This document shows, piece by piece, positions 12,970 to 23,194 of a stretch of DNA of 64,000 nucleotides. A model generated the notes under the pieces. The model ran no database searches. It worked only from the letters and a program-made list of their open reading frames with translations, and had not been told where the DNA came from. Positions within the stretch are counted from its first letter, which is position 1; each line of letters begins with the position of its first letter. The stretch is from Platycnemis pennipes. Lineage: Eukaryota; Arthropoda; Insecta; Odonata; Platycnemididae. Made by a program: the position numbers and the translations under genes. Where the stretch lies: contig OW121854.1 in assembly GCA_933228895.1 (NCBI GenBank), positions 6,265,131-6,329,130 on the forward strand. The letters run 5' to 3'.

Positions 12970-13680
12970 CTTTAAAGTCTTTCGTAATTGCGTCAGTTCA
13001 GTTTCAAAAATAACATTGTTCAGAAGCTTCCTTGGAAAGATACTTTGGTTCCCTTTAAGACCACACCATTTATGTGCCGCATATTTTCTGTACGCATCAA
13101 ATTCATAATCGGATCGAATGGCGTTCAATATCTCTCCAGCCAGTCGAGGAACTTCAGTAGAATTATCAATAATGGATCGTTTCCTCTTTCTTGTAATCGA
13201 ATATTGGCCACTGGAGGATGGTCCGTCACAGCTTGAGACACATTTTTACTGGCAGTTACCGCCTTCCCCTCTCCTTACACACTTCCATTTCATAAACTTC
13301 TATGATTGCCCGTGATCTTCTCAGGAGCTGGTCTTCGTCGTGCAGAAGGAAAGTAAATCAAAGTAGCACGAAGAAGGTTTGTAAACTTCTTCTGTTCCAG
13401 CTCCAGAGTGCTAAGACGCTTTTATTTTCGTACACTCACTGTGGCAAACTGTTCGAAATGAGTTGATCTTTTTGGTAACAGACTCTTTAGTTGCTTCACG
13501 ATCCACTTCTTTGAACTTTTTAACCAAAGCGGAGTCTGCCTGGTTTTTCTTTTCTGGGTTGCTGCAATCCTTTGATTTAACTTTCCAGAGGGAAGGAATA
13601 CTTTGGTGCAGTTATATGAACTCCGTAAAAAAGTCGTCGAACCAGTGCCGTGGGTCGGATGACATTTTGTTTCGCCAATA
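12970..13680 (-). pseudogene. MADF-domain protein relic
   Basis: Read on the minus strand, the N-terminal half (about 13680 down to 13318) has the helical pattern of a MADF DNA-binding domain: a W-V-K-S-K-D turn, then VTKKINSFRTV, then SGAGTEEVYKP and LLSFLHDEDQ. Two in-frame stops interrupt it, one in the first helix and one before SGAGTEE. The C-terminal part, in another frame (about 13125-12976), has the YEFDAYRKYAAHKW and NVIFETELTQL pattern seen at the ends of many insect MADF proteins. MADF proteins bind DNA, and some are encoded by or travel with DNA transposons. The stops and frame change make this a dead copy. Whether it came from a host gene or a transposon is not settled here. Confidence 0.72.
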
Positions 13681-13699
13681 CATGCACTAAAATACTAAT

Positions 13700-16600
13700 T
13701 GCAACCTCCAGCGTTGCCGAGAACAGCCTGACAGGGGAGCGAAGTTTGACCGATTAGACTGACGCGCGTCTACATGCACCGACTTGTCTGTCGTTTTGCT
13801 TGCATGCGAAGCTCCAGCCCATTAGTCTTTTGCAGGTTTGTCAAACCTATTCAGTTCATGCAAGACGTCCAACTTGCCGTCATCACGCAACGTTTTGTTT
13901 GACAAATCTGGCATGTTCATGAAAGGCAGACGAAAAAACTTTACCTGTAGACCAGGCTTTAGAGTCCGGTTTTTAAATGCTTCAAAAGCTTCGGATGTTT
14001 TACATGCTCAAACATAATCTTAAATCTAACACTTGCACAGTATCCGAATTTCAATCCATGAACAGTACGTTACGGCCATTACATTACGGTCTACCACGAC
14101 CAGTTAAGTCGGTGTAGTAAATAACTTTATGTTTAAAAAAAATTAATCTGTAACTATGTGGTTAATTTTGTTTTTCCAGTGGAATGGCCAATGAAAATCA
14201 GTGACGAGGACCCCTTCGCGCATGCAATTGCAGCTATCTCTTCGCCCCTGCGAAAGCGGTTTCCATCCTTTGCGTCCTGTATTCTGTGTGGGCTAACCGC
14301 AAGGGGATCTCCATCAATCTCCGGGAAACGTGCTGGAAAGGTAACGACCAAGTTTCTGTGCTTGGCAATAACTATTAAACATGGGTGCAATTAAGTCAAC
14401 GGTGAACCAACTAAACTATTTTCTAAAGTATTAAGAGTCTAATCTTATTAGATATTCGCAAGCATCATTTTCCAACTCAACCTGTATCCTTGCTTGTATG
14501 TCATTTTCAAAAAGGCGAAAACAACACCACTTCTAACTTGTTAAACGAAAGAAAAAAGGGCATTAGCCATTTAATCTTTCATAGAATATTAAGTGGGAGA
14601 ATTGGGATTGCGAAATCAAAAAGGTAAAAACACCCAAGTTTTGTGGGAAGTTATTTGAGTTGGAGGGGAAAAACATTGAATCCCTGGAATAACGTTGCTT
14701 AGCTTCAACCTTTATGAATGATTCGTTGGCGTTGAAACTGATTAAAGTGGCTGATAAGGAATATGAACTATTGGAATGAAACTTTTGTTATTATTCTTGC
14801 GTATAATCTGTTCAATTGGGTAAAACAGAAGTGTTTCATTATTTTATAATTCGGGACATACTTTAAGTGCGTATCTTTTTAGGTTCATGACTTTATCTAT
14901 TTTATTTTGCACAATTTTAAGTGGGTTCGACGAAATCGAACTTTAGGATGTTCCTCCGTGTCTGGGTGTCTCATGGCGACAACAGTTTCTCCAGCCTCTT
15001 CCTTGGACCTTCTTAGGACCATAATCTTCTTATATCCATTCATTTGGAGAGCTCTCACCAGGGGTTCTTTCTCCTTCTGTAGGGATTCTCAGTTGGAGAT
15101 GGTTTTGATCAAATTTGATCAAAATCAAGAATTTGATAAAAAATTAGATCAAATTCGAGTGGGTTCCATGGAATAAAGCCAATCACTCGTAAAAGAACAG
15201 GAAAAGCCTTATCCACTTATTTCCCATATTTTATTTGATGCTGAAATTTCGGACGCGTTAGAATGACTATTAAAACGGACTGAAATATCTTAATAATATA
15301 CCACTTAAAAAGAAAAAAAAGACATTCATTCCAAGTATTGGTAAAAATAATAGTATTTGAAGAACCGTGAGTAATTTTCTTTATTGTTGAAAGATGCTAC
15401 TACTTAGTTTAATTAGTTACAATAATTAATTTATTCAGAAACAACTGGAAAGCTACAATATAATTTACATACGTGCTCAGAGAGAAATAAATATTTAATA
15501 TTTTAATGCATCAAGTTTGTCTTTCCAATTTTGTTGATGTTACCCGCTTTTTAGATAGAAATTAAATATATATGCAATAACCTGTGACTATGGTCACCTA
15601 ACAAGATCTTTCTAATGAATATTATTCCATATCCAATATTTTGAACCATAAAATTCCGTATATTTGTTTACACGGATCCATTTAATATTAAATATGTGTA
15701 AAATATGCTTGCAATGCATAAAAACAATTTCTCTCTTATGGATCTAGTTCGTCCTGTATTTCAATATTGATTCATAATCAACAAAAAACCAGCTCTTAAA
15801 GCATTTCTGTATAAGTTACCAGAATTTGAAGTATTTCAGGTTAAGTTGGAAAATCTCAAATAATGGTAGCTCAGGTCAAGTGGTAAGTGAATAGAAATGT
15901 GTGTACATGAGAAGAAATATTTTCTAACGGAAGGAGAAGGTTTTTGGCCACTAAAATGATAATGCGTGCATTTCCATTTGCTTTTAATGGGGGTATTTTT
16001 TAGCATTCAACGAGTGAATATAGAATTGGGAATTGGCAATTCTTGTCCGTAAAGTATTCTTTAAGTCTCACATGGCATCTAACTTTACAGACTAAGTACA
16101 TTTATGCTGTCTTTTTCAGCAGGGATTTCGGTTGAATTTTATTAACTAAGTTACTTGGAGCGTATAAAGGCTGCGTTGTGGGATTTTATATCAAAGAAAG
16201 CGATGCCTTGGTTACTTCACGAATGTCGACAACTCCATCTCCCGCGGAAATGGAGTCACTCTATCAGGTCGATTGGGATTTCTTTCAATCCTTTAGTATT
16301 CAAAGATCAGTCTTCTTCCTTATAAAGAAAGAACAGAGTAGCGTAAACGGAAAACAGGCCGGAAAGCACCAAGTCAGCCTTTGCAGGCGTCTTAAAGAAC
16401 TGCTTGCTTCCTTTAAGTGAGCTGTACTGCACCCTATCTGTGCTGATATTGGAACAATTGCTAAACATTCAATGCCTACCGACAGAGTGAATAAAGTTTG
16501 GACCCTTAAAGGTTGGACCAAACACAACTGAAGAGGACTACCTGCTAGGTATTAGTGGGGAATGTAGGATGAATGGAGTTAGAATGAGTGCCTGAAGAAT

Positions 16601-17030
16601 AAATTCCAGTTAGACACTCCAGTGATGAACTCTTTGATTAAATGGAATTTTTATTAGAAAATGAAAACAAATGAAGACAAAGGAAAATCCAATGTAGTTA
16701 TTATTTTTTTCTCGTGTCATCCTCGACAAAACTGAGCGACATTATGCGAAACATCCTTACTTACCTTAGAAGATATATCATGCAGGGAGAGGTTACACAG
16801 TGATTTCAATTTTCACCCTTACTTTAGCCGAGGTATTGTGCGATGCGCAATTCAAAACTGTGGCAGTAGATGCGAAAATTAAACCATACTGATCCATCAT
16901 TTAAAGCTCTAATTTACTTCATATCAACTTAAACCTCTAGAATCTATACTCTCTAGAAAGCTTCGTTTAACGAATATTATAATTACTAAATATACACCGA
17001 ACTTAATTTAATCTATCACGTATATCCGAT
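13700..17030. other. Unassigned DNA, partly possible transposon flank
   Basis: Directly upstream of the MADF relic, about 13.7-14.0 kb has intermediate GC with CATGCAAG-type motifs. It could be the rest of the same mobile unit, but I find no terminal repeats. From 14.1 to 17.0 kb the sequence is AT-rich with only short frames, including a 78-codon pair on opposite strands near 14.2-14.4 kb that resembles nothing known. Confidence 0.35.
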
Positions 17031-17049
17031 GACGCAGGCGACGTAAACA

Positions 17050-17300
17050 AACCATTCCGACCAATTTCGAGCATCGATACAGCTGCGTTGGTCGGAAATC
17101 TCCCGTGAATTGATATGTAATATCGATAGGACTACCACTGCGCAATCATTCTGCACATAACATTCAAGGAATTATAGTCTGCATTTTATATCTTGGCAGT
17201 AACGTCACGCCGCTGAGTTGCCAGATTGTTTTGGATGCTCTCTACTTCGTTTTCTCTCGCACAGTTTCGTGAACAATTGACTAACGTTTTCCGGTGTATA
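17050..17300. promoter_or_regulatory. Possible promoter with DRE-like motifs
   Basis: An exact TATCGATA, the Drosophila DREF-binding element, lies at 17121-17128, and CATCGATA at 17072-17079. The second motif sits between perfect 10-base inverted arms, TTCCGACCAA (17055-17064) and TTGGTCGGAA (17088-17097). A CRE-like ACGTCAC follows near 17200. DRE motifs mark housekeeping promoters in flies. No gene downstream is recognised, so the direction and even the existence of a transcript are unknown. Confidence 0.3.
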
Positions 17301-18600
17301 ATCAAAGGTTTTCTTTGATTAAATATTCTACCAGCATATTTTTTTGGAAGTGAAGTTATTTTCTGTTAGTTTCCCGTGAATTCTATGTCAGAAGTTCAAG
17401 GCGTCCTCAATGTCTTATTTATTAAAGCGTATTCGCCACGAGTTGTGCAAGCGATCTCTCATGGGGCATCGGAGTCAGCATACCTCACTAAAAAGTTCTA
17501 TTTCAGTGAATCAAACAAAAATGTGTCATGAATTTCAGTTATTAGGTTTGAGTGAGTTATACCAAGGAACTTAGTAACCTCGGCAGTGTCATTGATGGCG
17601 AAATTCGTACAAAAATTGCTAAATATCAGCTCTGTTCTCGTGTTGTGTGTACTTTGTTTTTATCGAAGTTTTCTGCGGAGTTCAGCATTTATAAGCAATA
17701 ATTTGTGTATTAGAGTCATATGTAATACCTTCGCTGTCTAATTGGAGCGGTTAGTGATGTTAAAACTATAGTTTTTCTATGTCAATGTGTAAAGCAGACG
17801 TATGAGCTCGTGACGTTCTCTCATACTTGTCTATTTTCCTCTGATAAAGGCCTCGAAAATAACAAATAATGTGTAATATAGGTTTGTGATGTTGATTTAA
17901 TGTAGGAAAAATGGTAGGAAGTGGATTTGTTGGGATTCAGCATGAATAACTGTAAAACTTGTTTCGGTGTCGTATGAATTCGTGCTCGGCGTGACGACAG
18001 GTATATCTCTGATGTTAAATGAGCAGTTGATGCAGCCAAAGTTACAAAGATAGTGTGATAAGTCTTCGTGCACTGCATTGTAAGTGAAAAAGCATAAACC
18101 ATGGTGTTTTCCGTGAGATAAGTAAGTACTTATGGAAAAACACTTACCGTGTCAATCAAATTCTCATTGTAATGATGTAAATTTTTTGGTGATTTTGTAG
18201 AATTGCATATTTTTTTCGAAATAAAATGATAGTCAGTGTCATAAGTAAATTTTTAAGCCGTATTGTAAGAAATGAGTAGTTCCTATGTGGTTGATGCCCA
18301 TGATGAATAGAATGCCTTGAGTGTGAACGTGATTTCCTGAGGAATAGAAGTAGAAGTGAGGAGTAGAATTTCTGAGAAAATTAATTTTAAATGTAGAATC
18401 AGCTTGGTGAGTGAGGGAGTCATTACAAGATGCATAGACTGAGGCATACTAAAGAGAAGGATATATGTGCACCAAGATTTATCGTTATGGTTTAACACAT
18501 TTTTTTCAGTATATTTGACGATTCACTATGTCTAGGGCAAGTTATCAGATTCATAGGGGTAAAAGTTGGAACCCAGTATTAGTGTGTTTTTCAGTGTTAA
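17301..18600. other. AT-rich DNA without recognisable gene
   Basis: Minus-strand frames of 93 and 71 codons (near 17.8-18.1 and 18.3-18.5 kb) have no recognisable domain. If the element at 17.05-17.3 kb is a promoter, this could hold a 5' exon and intron, but no coding signal supports that. Confidence 0.35.
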
Positions 18601-18728
18601 CTTCCTCAAGCCAATTCAAAGCTCGCGAGCTAGCCGCGAAAACTTTAACGGAGTCACCCGCTGAGGTGCACGAATGCAAGATATTCCACAGAGAAAAAAT
18701 CATTCGCCTTGACCGGGAGAAATAGGAC

Positions 18729-18799
18729 GCCTTGGTATCTCAACTGGTAGAGCACTTGGCCGGAAATCAGGGGGTCCGGGTTCGTGTCCCGGTCAAGGC
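18729..18799 (+). ncRNA. tRNA-like domain in the loop of the fold-back
   Basis: 71 bases fold as a cloverleaf. The 7-pair acceptor stem is GCCTTGG with TCAAGGC, the D arm has one mismatch, the anticodon-type stem closes the loop CCGGAAA, and the T arm is CCGGG/CCCGG. The loop would place GGA where an anticodon sits, but the base before it is C instead of the nearly universal U33, and there is no long variable arm as a serine tRNA should have. A box and B box are recognisable; the B box has one mismatch (GGTTCGTGTCC). Seven T at 18806-18812 follow and should terminate RNA polymerase III. I infer a transposon-borne promoter unit, not a working tRNA. Confidence 0.75.
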
Positions 18800-19050
18800 G
18801 AATGATTTTTTTCTTTGTGTAATATCTTGCATTCGCGCATCTCAGCGGGTGACTCAGTTAAAGTTTTCGCGGCTAGCTCGCGAGCTTTGAATTTGTTAAA
18901 AAGTAAGCACCTTAGTGTTAAAGTCGGCTTTAACCTCGTGGACGGTGGCGCAATGCGCACCACTTCGGCTGCTTGTGGCATAATATGTCCAGCAGTCCGG
19001 CAACATCTAGCTCCTTTAAAGCCTCTAGAATTTCCACAGAGAAATAAGAC

Positions 19051-19109
19051 TCCTTGGTAGCTCAACTGGTAGAGCACTTGGCCGGAAATCAGGGGGTCCC
19101 GGTCAAGGC
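19051..19109 (+). ncRNA. Second tRNA-like copy, B box deleted
   Basis: The same tRNA-like sequence as at 18729, starting TCCTTGGTAGCTCAACTGG, but about 12 bases are missing from the T arm, including the B box. Internal pol III transcription should be lost. Six T (19116-19121) follow. The element ends shortly after, at the right target duplication. Confidence 0.7.
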
Positions 19110-19152
19110 GAATGATTTTTTCTCTGTGGAATATCTTGCATTCCTCAAGCCA

Positions 19153-20330
19153 GTTTTTCAATACCAATAAACTTGTCATAGGGAGTCTCGTAGGATAAGA
19201 GCTTTGATCTGATTGCTTTCCTCACTAAGCTTGCTGTCGCTTTTGCACGTGCATAACATTTGTAAGGAGAGACAGCGGCTTTATTCATATAGCAAGAGGG
19301 AATAGTCAGGGAGAGGGTTGAGGTTGTTGTAATAAGAGTACATAGTTGAGTATTTGGTGAGAATTCCTTCAAGACGTGCGACAATAACATTATTGTCTAC
19401 CGTTGCCGTTAAAATAATGTGTTATAAACTATGAATAATGCATTACAGTGCCATGGAAAATAATTCCCTTTCAAACGACTTCAAATTCCCACAGGGTAAT
19501 TCGCTGTAGCGACAGTAAATTGTTCTGTACTTCGTTAGTTGGCAAAAAGACTTCGCAACGTGCGCGATTTTTAACTTCTCTCATTTGGGGAAAATCGATG
19601 TGTCGTCATCAATTTCGATGGCGTCACTGCCGTCTAAGGCCACACAGACTATAATGTAAATGATCATTCACCCTGTAAAACACCCTAAGCGGAAGCAACT
19701 TCAGGTCATCCCTTAAATTAATTCGCGAATGAATTCATTCGCATGATCATTCACCGTGTACAAAACGCCCTTTAGAAATAAGTGAATATTTTGCTGGATA
19801 AATTTTCCAAGGTATATAGCAAATAGGTAATATGGAGAAATAGGAAGCTAATAACACTAACTTACTTGGATCCAGAAGTACAACTCATGCCACCTGAAAT
19901 ACTGGTATCGGCAAAAATTAATTTTTAATTGCTAGCTAATTTATCGCAAATTTATCATTGAATTGCAAATTAAATACTTTAGAAAAACGTGAAATGTAAT
20001 TATTGTTAACAGAAGGACTTAGATATAGATTCAATTTGACACCAGATATGAATTAAACACATATATATGTTTCGAGACTTTTGAGAATCCCGTGAAAGTG
20101 GTATCGTCTCATCTCGTCAAAAAGTGGCCTCCTCTTGAGTCTCGGATTCTCCACGACGGTCTCGTCTAGAGGCTTGCGGTAACACCAAAATAAATTGATG
20201 GATAGGACCTAGATTGGGAAAGGAGTGAGGATGACCGGCCATTCCTTTCTTAGCTCGATTTATTAGCGAGATTGGGTCCGTTCTACGTGCGTACGTATGC
20301 ACGAATGACGAACGGACTTGCTGGCACATA
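19153..20330. other. AT-rich DNA with a short direct repeat
   Basis: Around 19,661-19,686 and 19,744-19,772 a motif of the form ATGATCATTCACC.TGTA.AAAC.CCT occurs twice, 83 bases apart. It resembles the right end of a small DNA transposon, but I could not find the matching left end. The frames near 19.2-19.65 and 20.1-20.3 kb are not recognised. Confidence 0.4.
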
Positions 20331-20332
20331 CA

Positions 20333-20570
20333 TTCCGTAATATGAAGTTGACGGTGTCTGGCTTGACTACGTGGAATTCCTTCATGATGAGGTTAAGGAA
20401 ACAATGCACTTCCACAAAATATAGAATTTATTTACTCACGACCATGGTTTGGATGCATGGCATCATCTTCAGAAGATGATGCTATGCATCGAAACCATGG
20501 TCGTGATTAAATAAATTCTATATTTTGTGGAAGTGCATTGTTTCCTTAACCTCATCAATCCGTAATATGA
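20333..20570. mobile_element. Penelope-like terminal hairpin with direct repeats
   Basis: Near-perfect inverted arms run from 20385 to 20557 with a turn at about 20471. A 12-base direct repeat TCCGTAATATGA flanks the unit (20333-20344, 20559-20570). On each strand, reading outward from the turn, the sequence gives a CTGAAGA- or CAGAAGA-type box, a small GATGC/GCATC stem, a GAAAC or CAAAC box and an ATGGTCGTGA segment, then TAAATAAATTCTATATTTTG. That order resembles the hammerhead-ribozyme motif found in terminal repeats of Penelope-like elements. Each copy departs from the hammerhead core at one base (CUGA to CAGA on plus; GAAA to CAAA on minus), so activity is doubtful. Confidence 0.6.
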
Positions 20571-21170
20571 TGATGAAAAACTCACCTTTTGTAGCTGCCC
20601 TCAATTATTCCCTAGCTTTTAATTAAAATAAACCTATGCAGTTATGTTTATATCTCTGTTAATGTATAATGGCAGAGCTTTATGTCAAACCTAAAAAATG
20701 GATATAGCTGACTATTATAGGAAAGTAATTCTTTGCACTCGGTGTTGATTGCAAGTCATTGCGATGCGTATATATGATAAAACTGTAGAAGATAACAGTA
20801 ATCTTTTTTTATCCCCAATATTATTACTCTTCTACTTATGACTTTCATATGGGCTCTTGTTTTCATTTTGTACCTTACTCAAATACTACTCTTTCATCTT
20901 GACCTCCGACTCACTGTTTTGTAATTAAACCACTGGTTCTTTGTTTTCAAAAGTTTTGTTCTCTTACTTTCCCTCATGAATTTAAATGCTCATGTAGAAT
21001 GAAAAATATCATTTTATGTTCAGGTAACCCGCAGAGTAACAACTTTTTCATCTGCCTCTGAATCTCCTGGGACAGAAACAATTAATGGCTGAGGACCCTG
21101 ATTTTAAATATTATCTAGAAACCCTTTTTTTCATCCAGTTCGCAGGAAAGGATTGCCCGAAATGAACTAA
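20571..21170. other. AT-rich DNA without recognisable gene
   Basis: Nothing but short frames and simple AT-rich sequence is visible. Confidence 0.4.
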
Positions 21171-21179
21171 GTGATTCAT

Positions 21180-21600
21180 GAGCGGACCGGTTGTGACATA
21201 TATGCCTCCCCTTTGCCCGGTCCAGGCAAGGTCCGACCCCCGTGGCCCGCCAACCGCTTGTCTGCAGCGATTTCTGCGCTCGGATAAGCCGCGTATGATT
21301 GGTCGCTTCCTTCCGCCCTTCCACATCCCTTCCGCTAGGAGTCCTCTTTCTCCACTCCCATTTTTCTTCCTCTCTCTCTTCCATTCTTTCTTTCGCCATG
21401 AAATACATCTCGCCGCTTCCGGGCGTCCAGGGACCGGGGAATCAGGGTTAGCTCCGCGTTGCTCTTTGGAAACGTTGAACGTAGCTGCGGGGAGGGTTGA
21501 TGGGAGGGAGTGGAGGATCTTGGGGGTCGGGGGCGAGGGAGGTTGTGGGATCCCTGGTTGGGAAATCGGCTAGCAACGGTCTCGAAAAAGAGTCGCAGTG
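21180..21600. other. GC-rich island with 131-codon open frame
   Basis: A plus-strand frame of 131 codons and minus-strand frames of 97 and 71 codons overlap in one GC-rich, pyrimidine-rich block. This is typical of stop-poor composition, not evidence for coding. The predicted proteins lack any known domain. A host exon or CpG-island promoter cannot be excluded. Confidence 0.35.
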
Positions 21601-21938
21601 GTCAGCGGGATTTTTTTTTTCATCTTTCCATGAAAAGGGGTTAATGCATGGGCGTTGGCGCTGTTACGGGAAATGAGAGGGCGGTGTCCCTTGTTCAGGG
21701 GTGCCTTGTTGAAGAGTATCCCTGCCGACGAGGATGTGGCAGGGACTGCGATCACAGTACGTTGCTGCTCCCCCAGCTGAAGGAATACTATCTGTATTTC
21801 GGAGATTGTCACAATTTATGCAAGTAAATCGTAAAGAAGACTTGAGCGTTTCAAAGACTGAAGTATGATTTAACCCATTCGCGTACAAAGACAGCGATTC
21901 ACTGCTCTCGTACATTATTTTTTTCCCAACCTACTTTT

Positions 21939-22140
21939 CATCTACATCTGCGTAATACCATGCGAGTCATCATGAGGGTGTGTGGCAGGGGGTGAAGATC
22001 ACTAAATGTCCACTATTGACATGCTAGAAGGCTACCACATGGAAGCATGCTATACAGTGGGGTTACTTTCAGCTAATAAATTTACAAATAAAAATGCAGC
22101 TAAAAACCAATAATTGGAGCATAAACATCAAATAGAATTT
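21939..22140 (-). mobile_element. LINE-A 3' end fragment
   Basis: On the minus strand the terminal GATGTAGATG repeat is at the low-coordinate end, followed inward by the GTGTGTGGCAGGGGGTGAAG block (plus-strand spelling) and typical 3'UTR. The match fades by about 22.1 kb; no coding part is recognised. Confidence 0.72.
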
Positions 22141-23194
22141 TTTCTCTTGTCAATAGTTTTCGCTCTTTATTGCTTTATTGTTCTTGTATTACATGTTTCG
22201 ATGCTGCTATTGTATTGCAGTTCATATTTTACTCTCGTATATACTCAATGGCTGGTAAGTATATCCATCGCGACAACTTAATTTATAATGAACCGAATCC
22301 ACATTCAGCACAGCCTTACTTTGTCTCATTTCTCTCTCATCCTCCTTCTACTTGATAAAGAATTGATGAGGTACCTACTCATAGCCAGCATAAGATAAGG
22401 AAAGCAATATCTCACTTCATATACTTGAGTGTCACCCGCTGAACGGAAATGAAGGATACCCAATATCTTCCTCTTCAGTGAACTTGTTACTGCGCAGAAG
22501 ATAGGATAATCTTTTCTGCATCCACACAAAAGCTGCCTTGTATCTCCCTTTTATTATTCGCTGCAACATCAACAAAGAAGACTAAAAAGATCTGAAGATG
22601 CTAAGTGTAACAAAAAATGTCGCAATAAAGTATATCTTAACCGTGGAACGCTAAAGTTTGCTTCATGATGTCCTCCTTTTTCATAATGGAATTCCACAAT
22701 GTCTTGGTTTCAACAGTCCACTTCGCTATTCACATACACACACACACTGGTGAACCACAGATACACGATGAAGTACATATTTGTATTGCGCTGTAAGAAG
22801 TCATTTCCATTTCATTTTCTTCCTGCATCCCAAAACTTGCTTTTTAGAAAGTAAAGGTGTTTCCAAAACCAGAAAAACTCATACGGTTGAAGTGACGGGG
22901 AATTGAGATAATTTCTTTGCATGATGGAGGCTTAGATCTGAGATGCTTATTTATAATGAGAAGTCGTTTCGGACACAATAATACATTTCTTTGAAAAAAC
23001 TAAGAGTGCTGAACTTTCTTGTAGAAAGATCCTTGTCACTTCATAACAACATGTGCTATACATATGTTGATAATCTCAGTTGATATTATGCGCAATGTAA
23101 TTTTATGATTAATCTTAACTGTTCACGTTTTACCATAAAAGTTAGGTCTTTAACTTGGCATATGAAAAAGATTACCTGTTTTTCCACTGAACAT
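22141..23194. other. AT-rich DNA without recognisable gene
   Basis: Possible further decayed LINE-A 3'UTR around 22.15-22.26 kb, then unassigned sequence with a short CA repeat near 22,735. No coding similarity recognised. Confidence 0.35.

Larger units (their letters stand above)
18602..19152 (+). mobile_element. tRNA-bearing fold-back retroposon, long copy
   Basis: The 12-base direct repeat TTCCTCAAGCCA at 18602-18613 and 19141-19152 flanks the insertion, as expected of a target duplication made by LINE-type machinery. Inside are inverted arms of about 105 bases (18613-18717 and 18788-18893), with a tRNA-like sequence as the loop. Then come a unique body (18894-19050) and a second tRNA-like copy followed by about 30 bases of tail. 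The two tRNA-like copies are about 322 bases apart. The shorter copy at 54.4-54.8 kb has the same left terminus (AATTCAAAG), body and right part, so this is a defined element. Plus-strand direction is assigned from the tRNA-like domains. A conventional SINE would have its tRNA head only at the 5' end. Confidence 0.8.

Noticed and set aside
18729..18799. Functional serine tRNA gene
   Set aside because: U33 is replaced, the long variable arm is missing, and the sequence lies inside a flanked mobile element present more than once.
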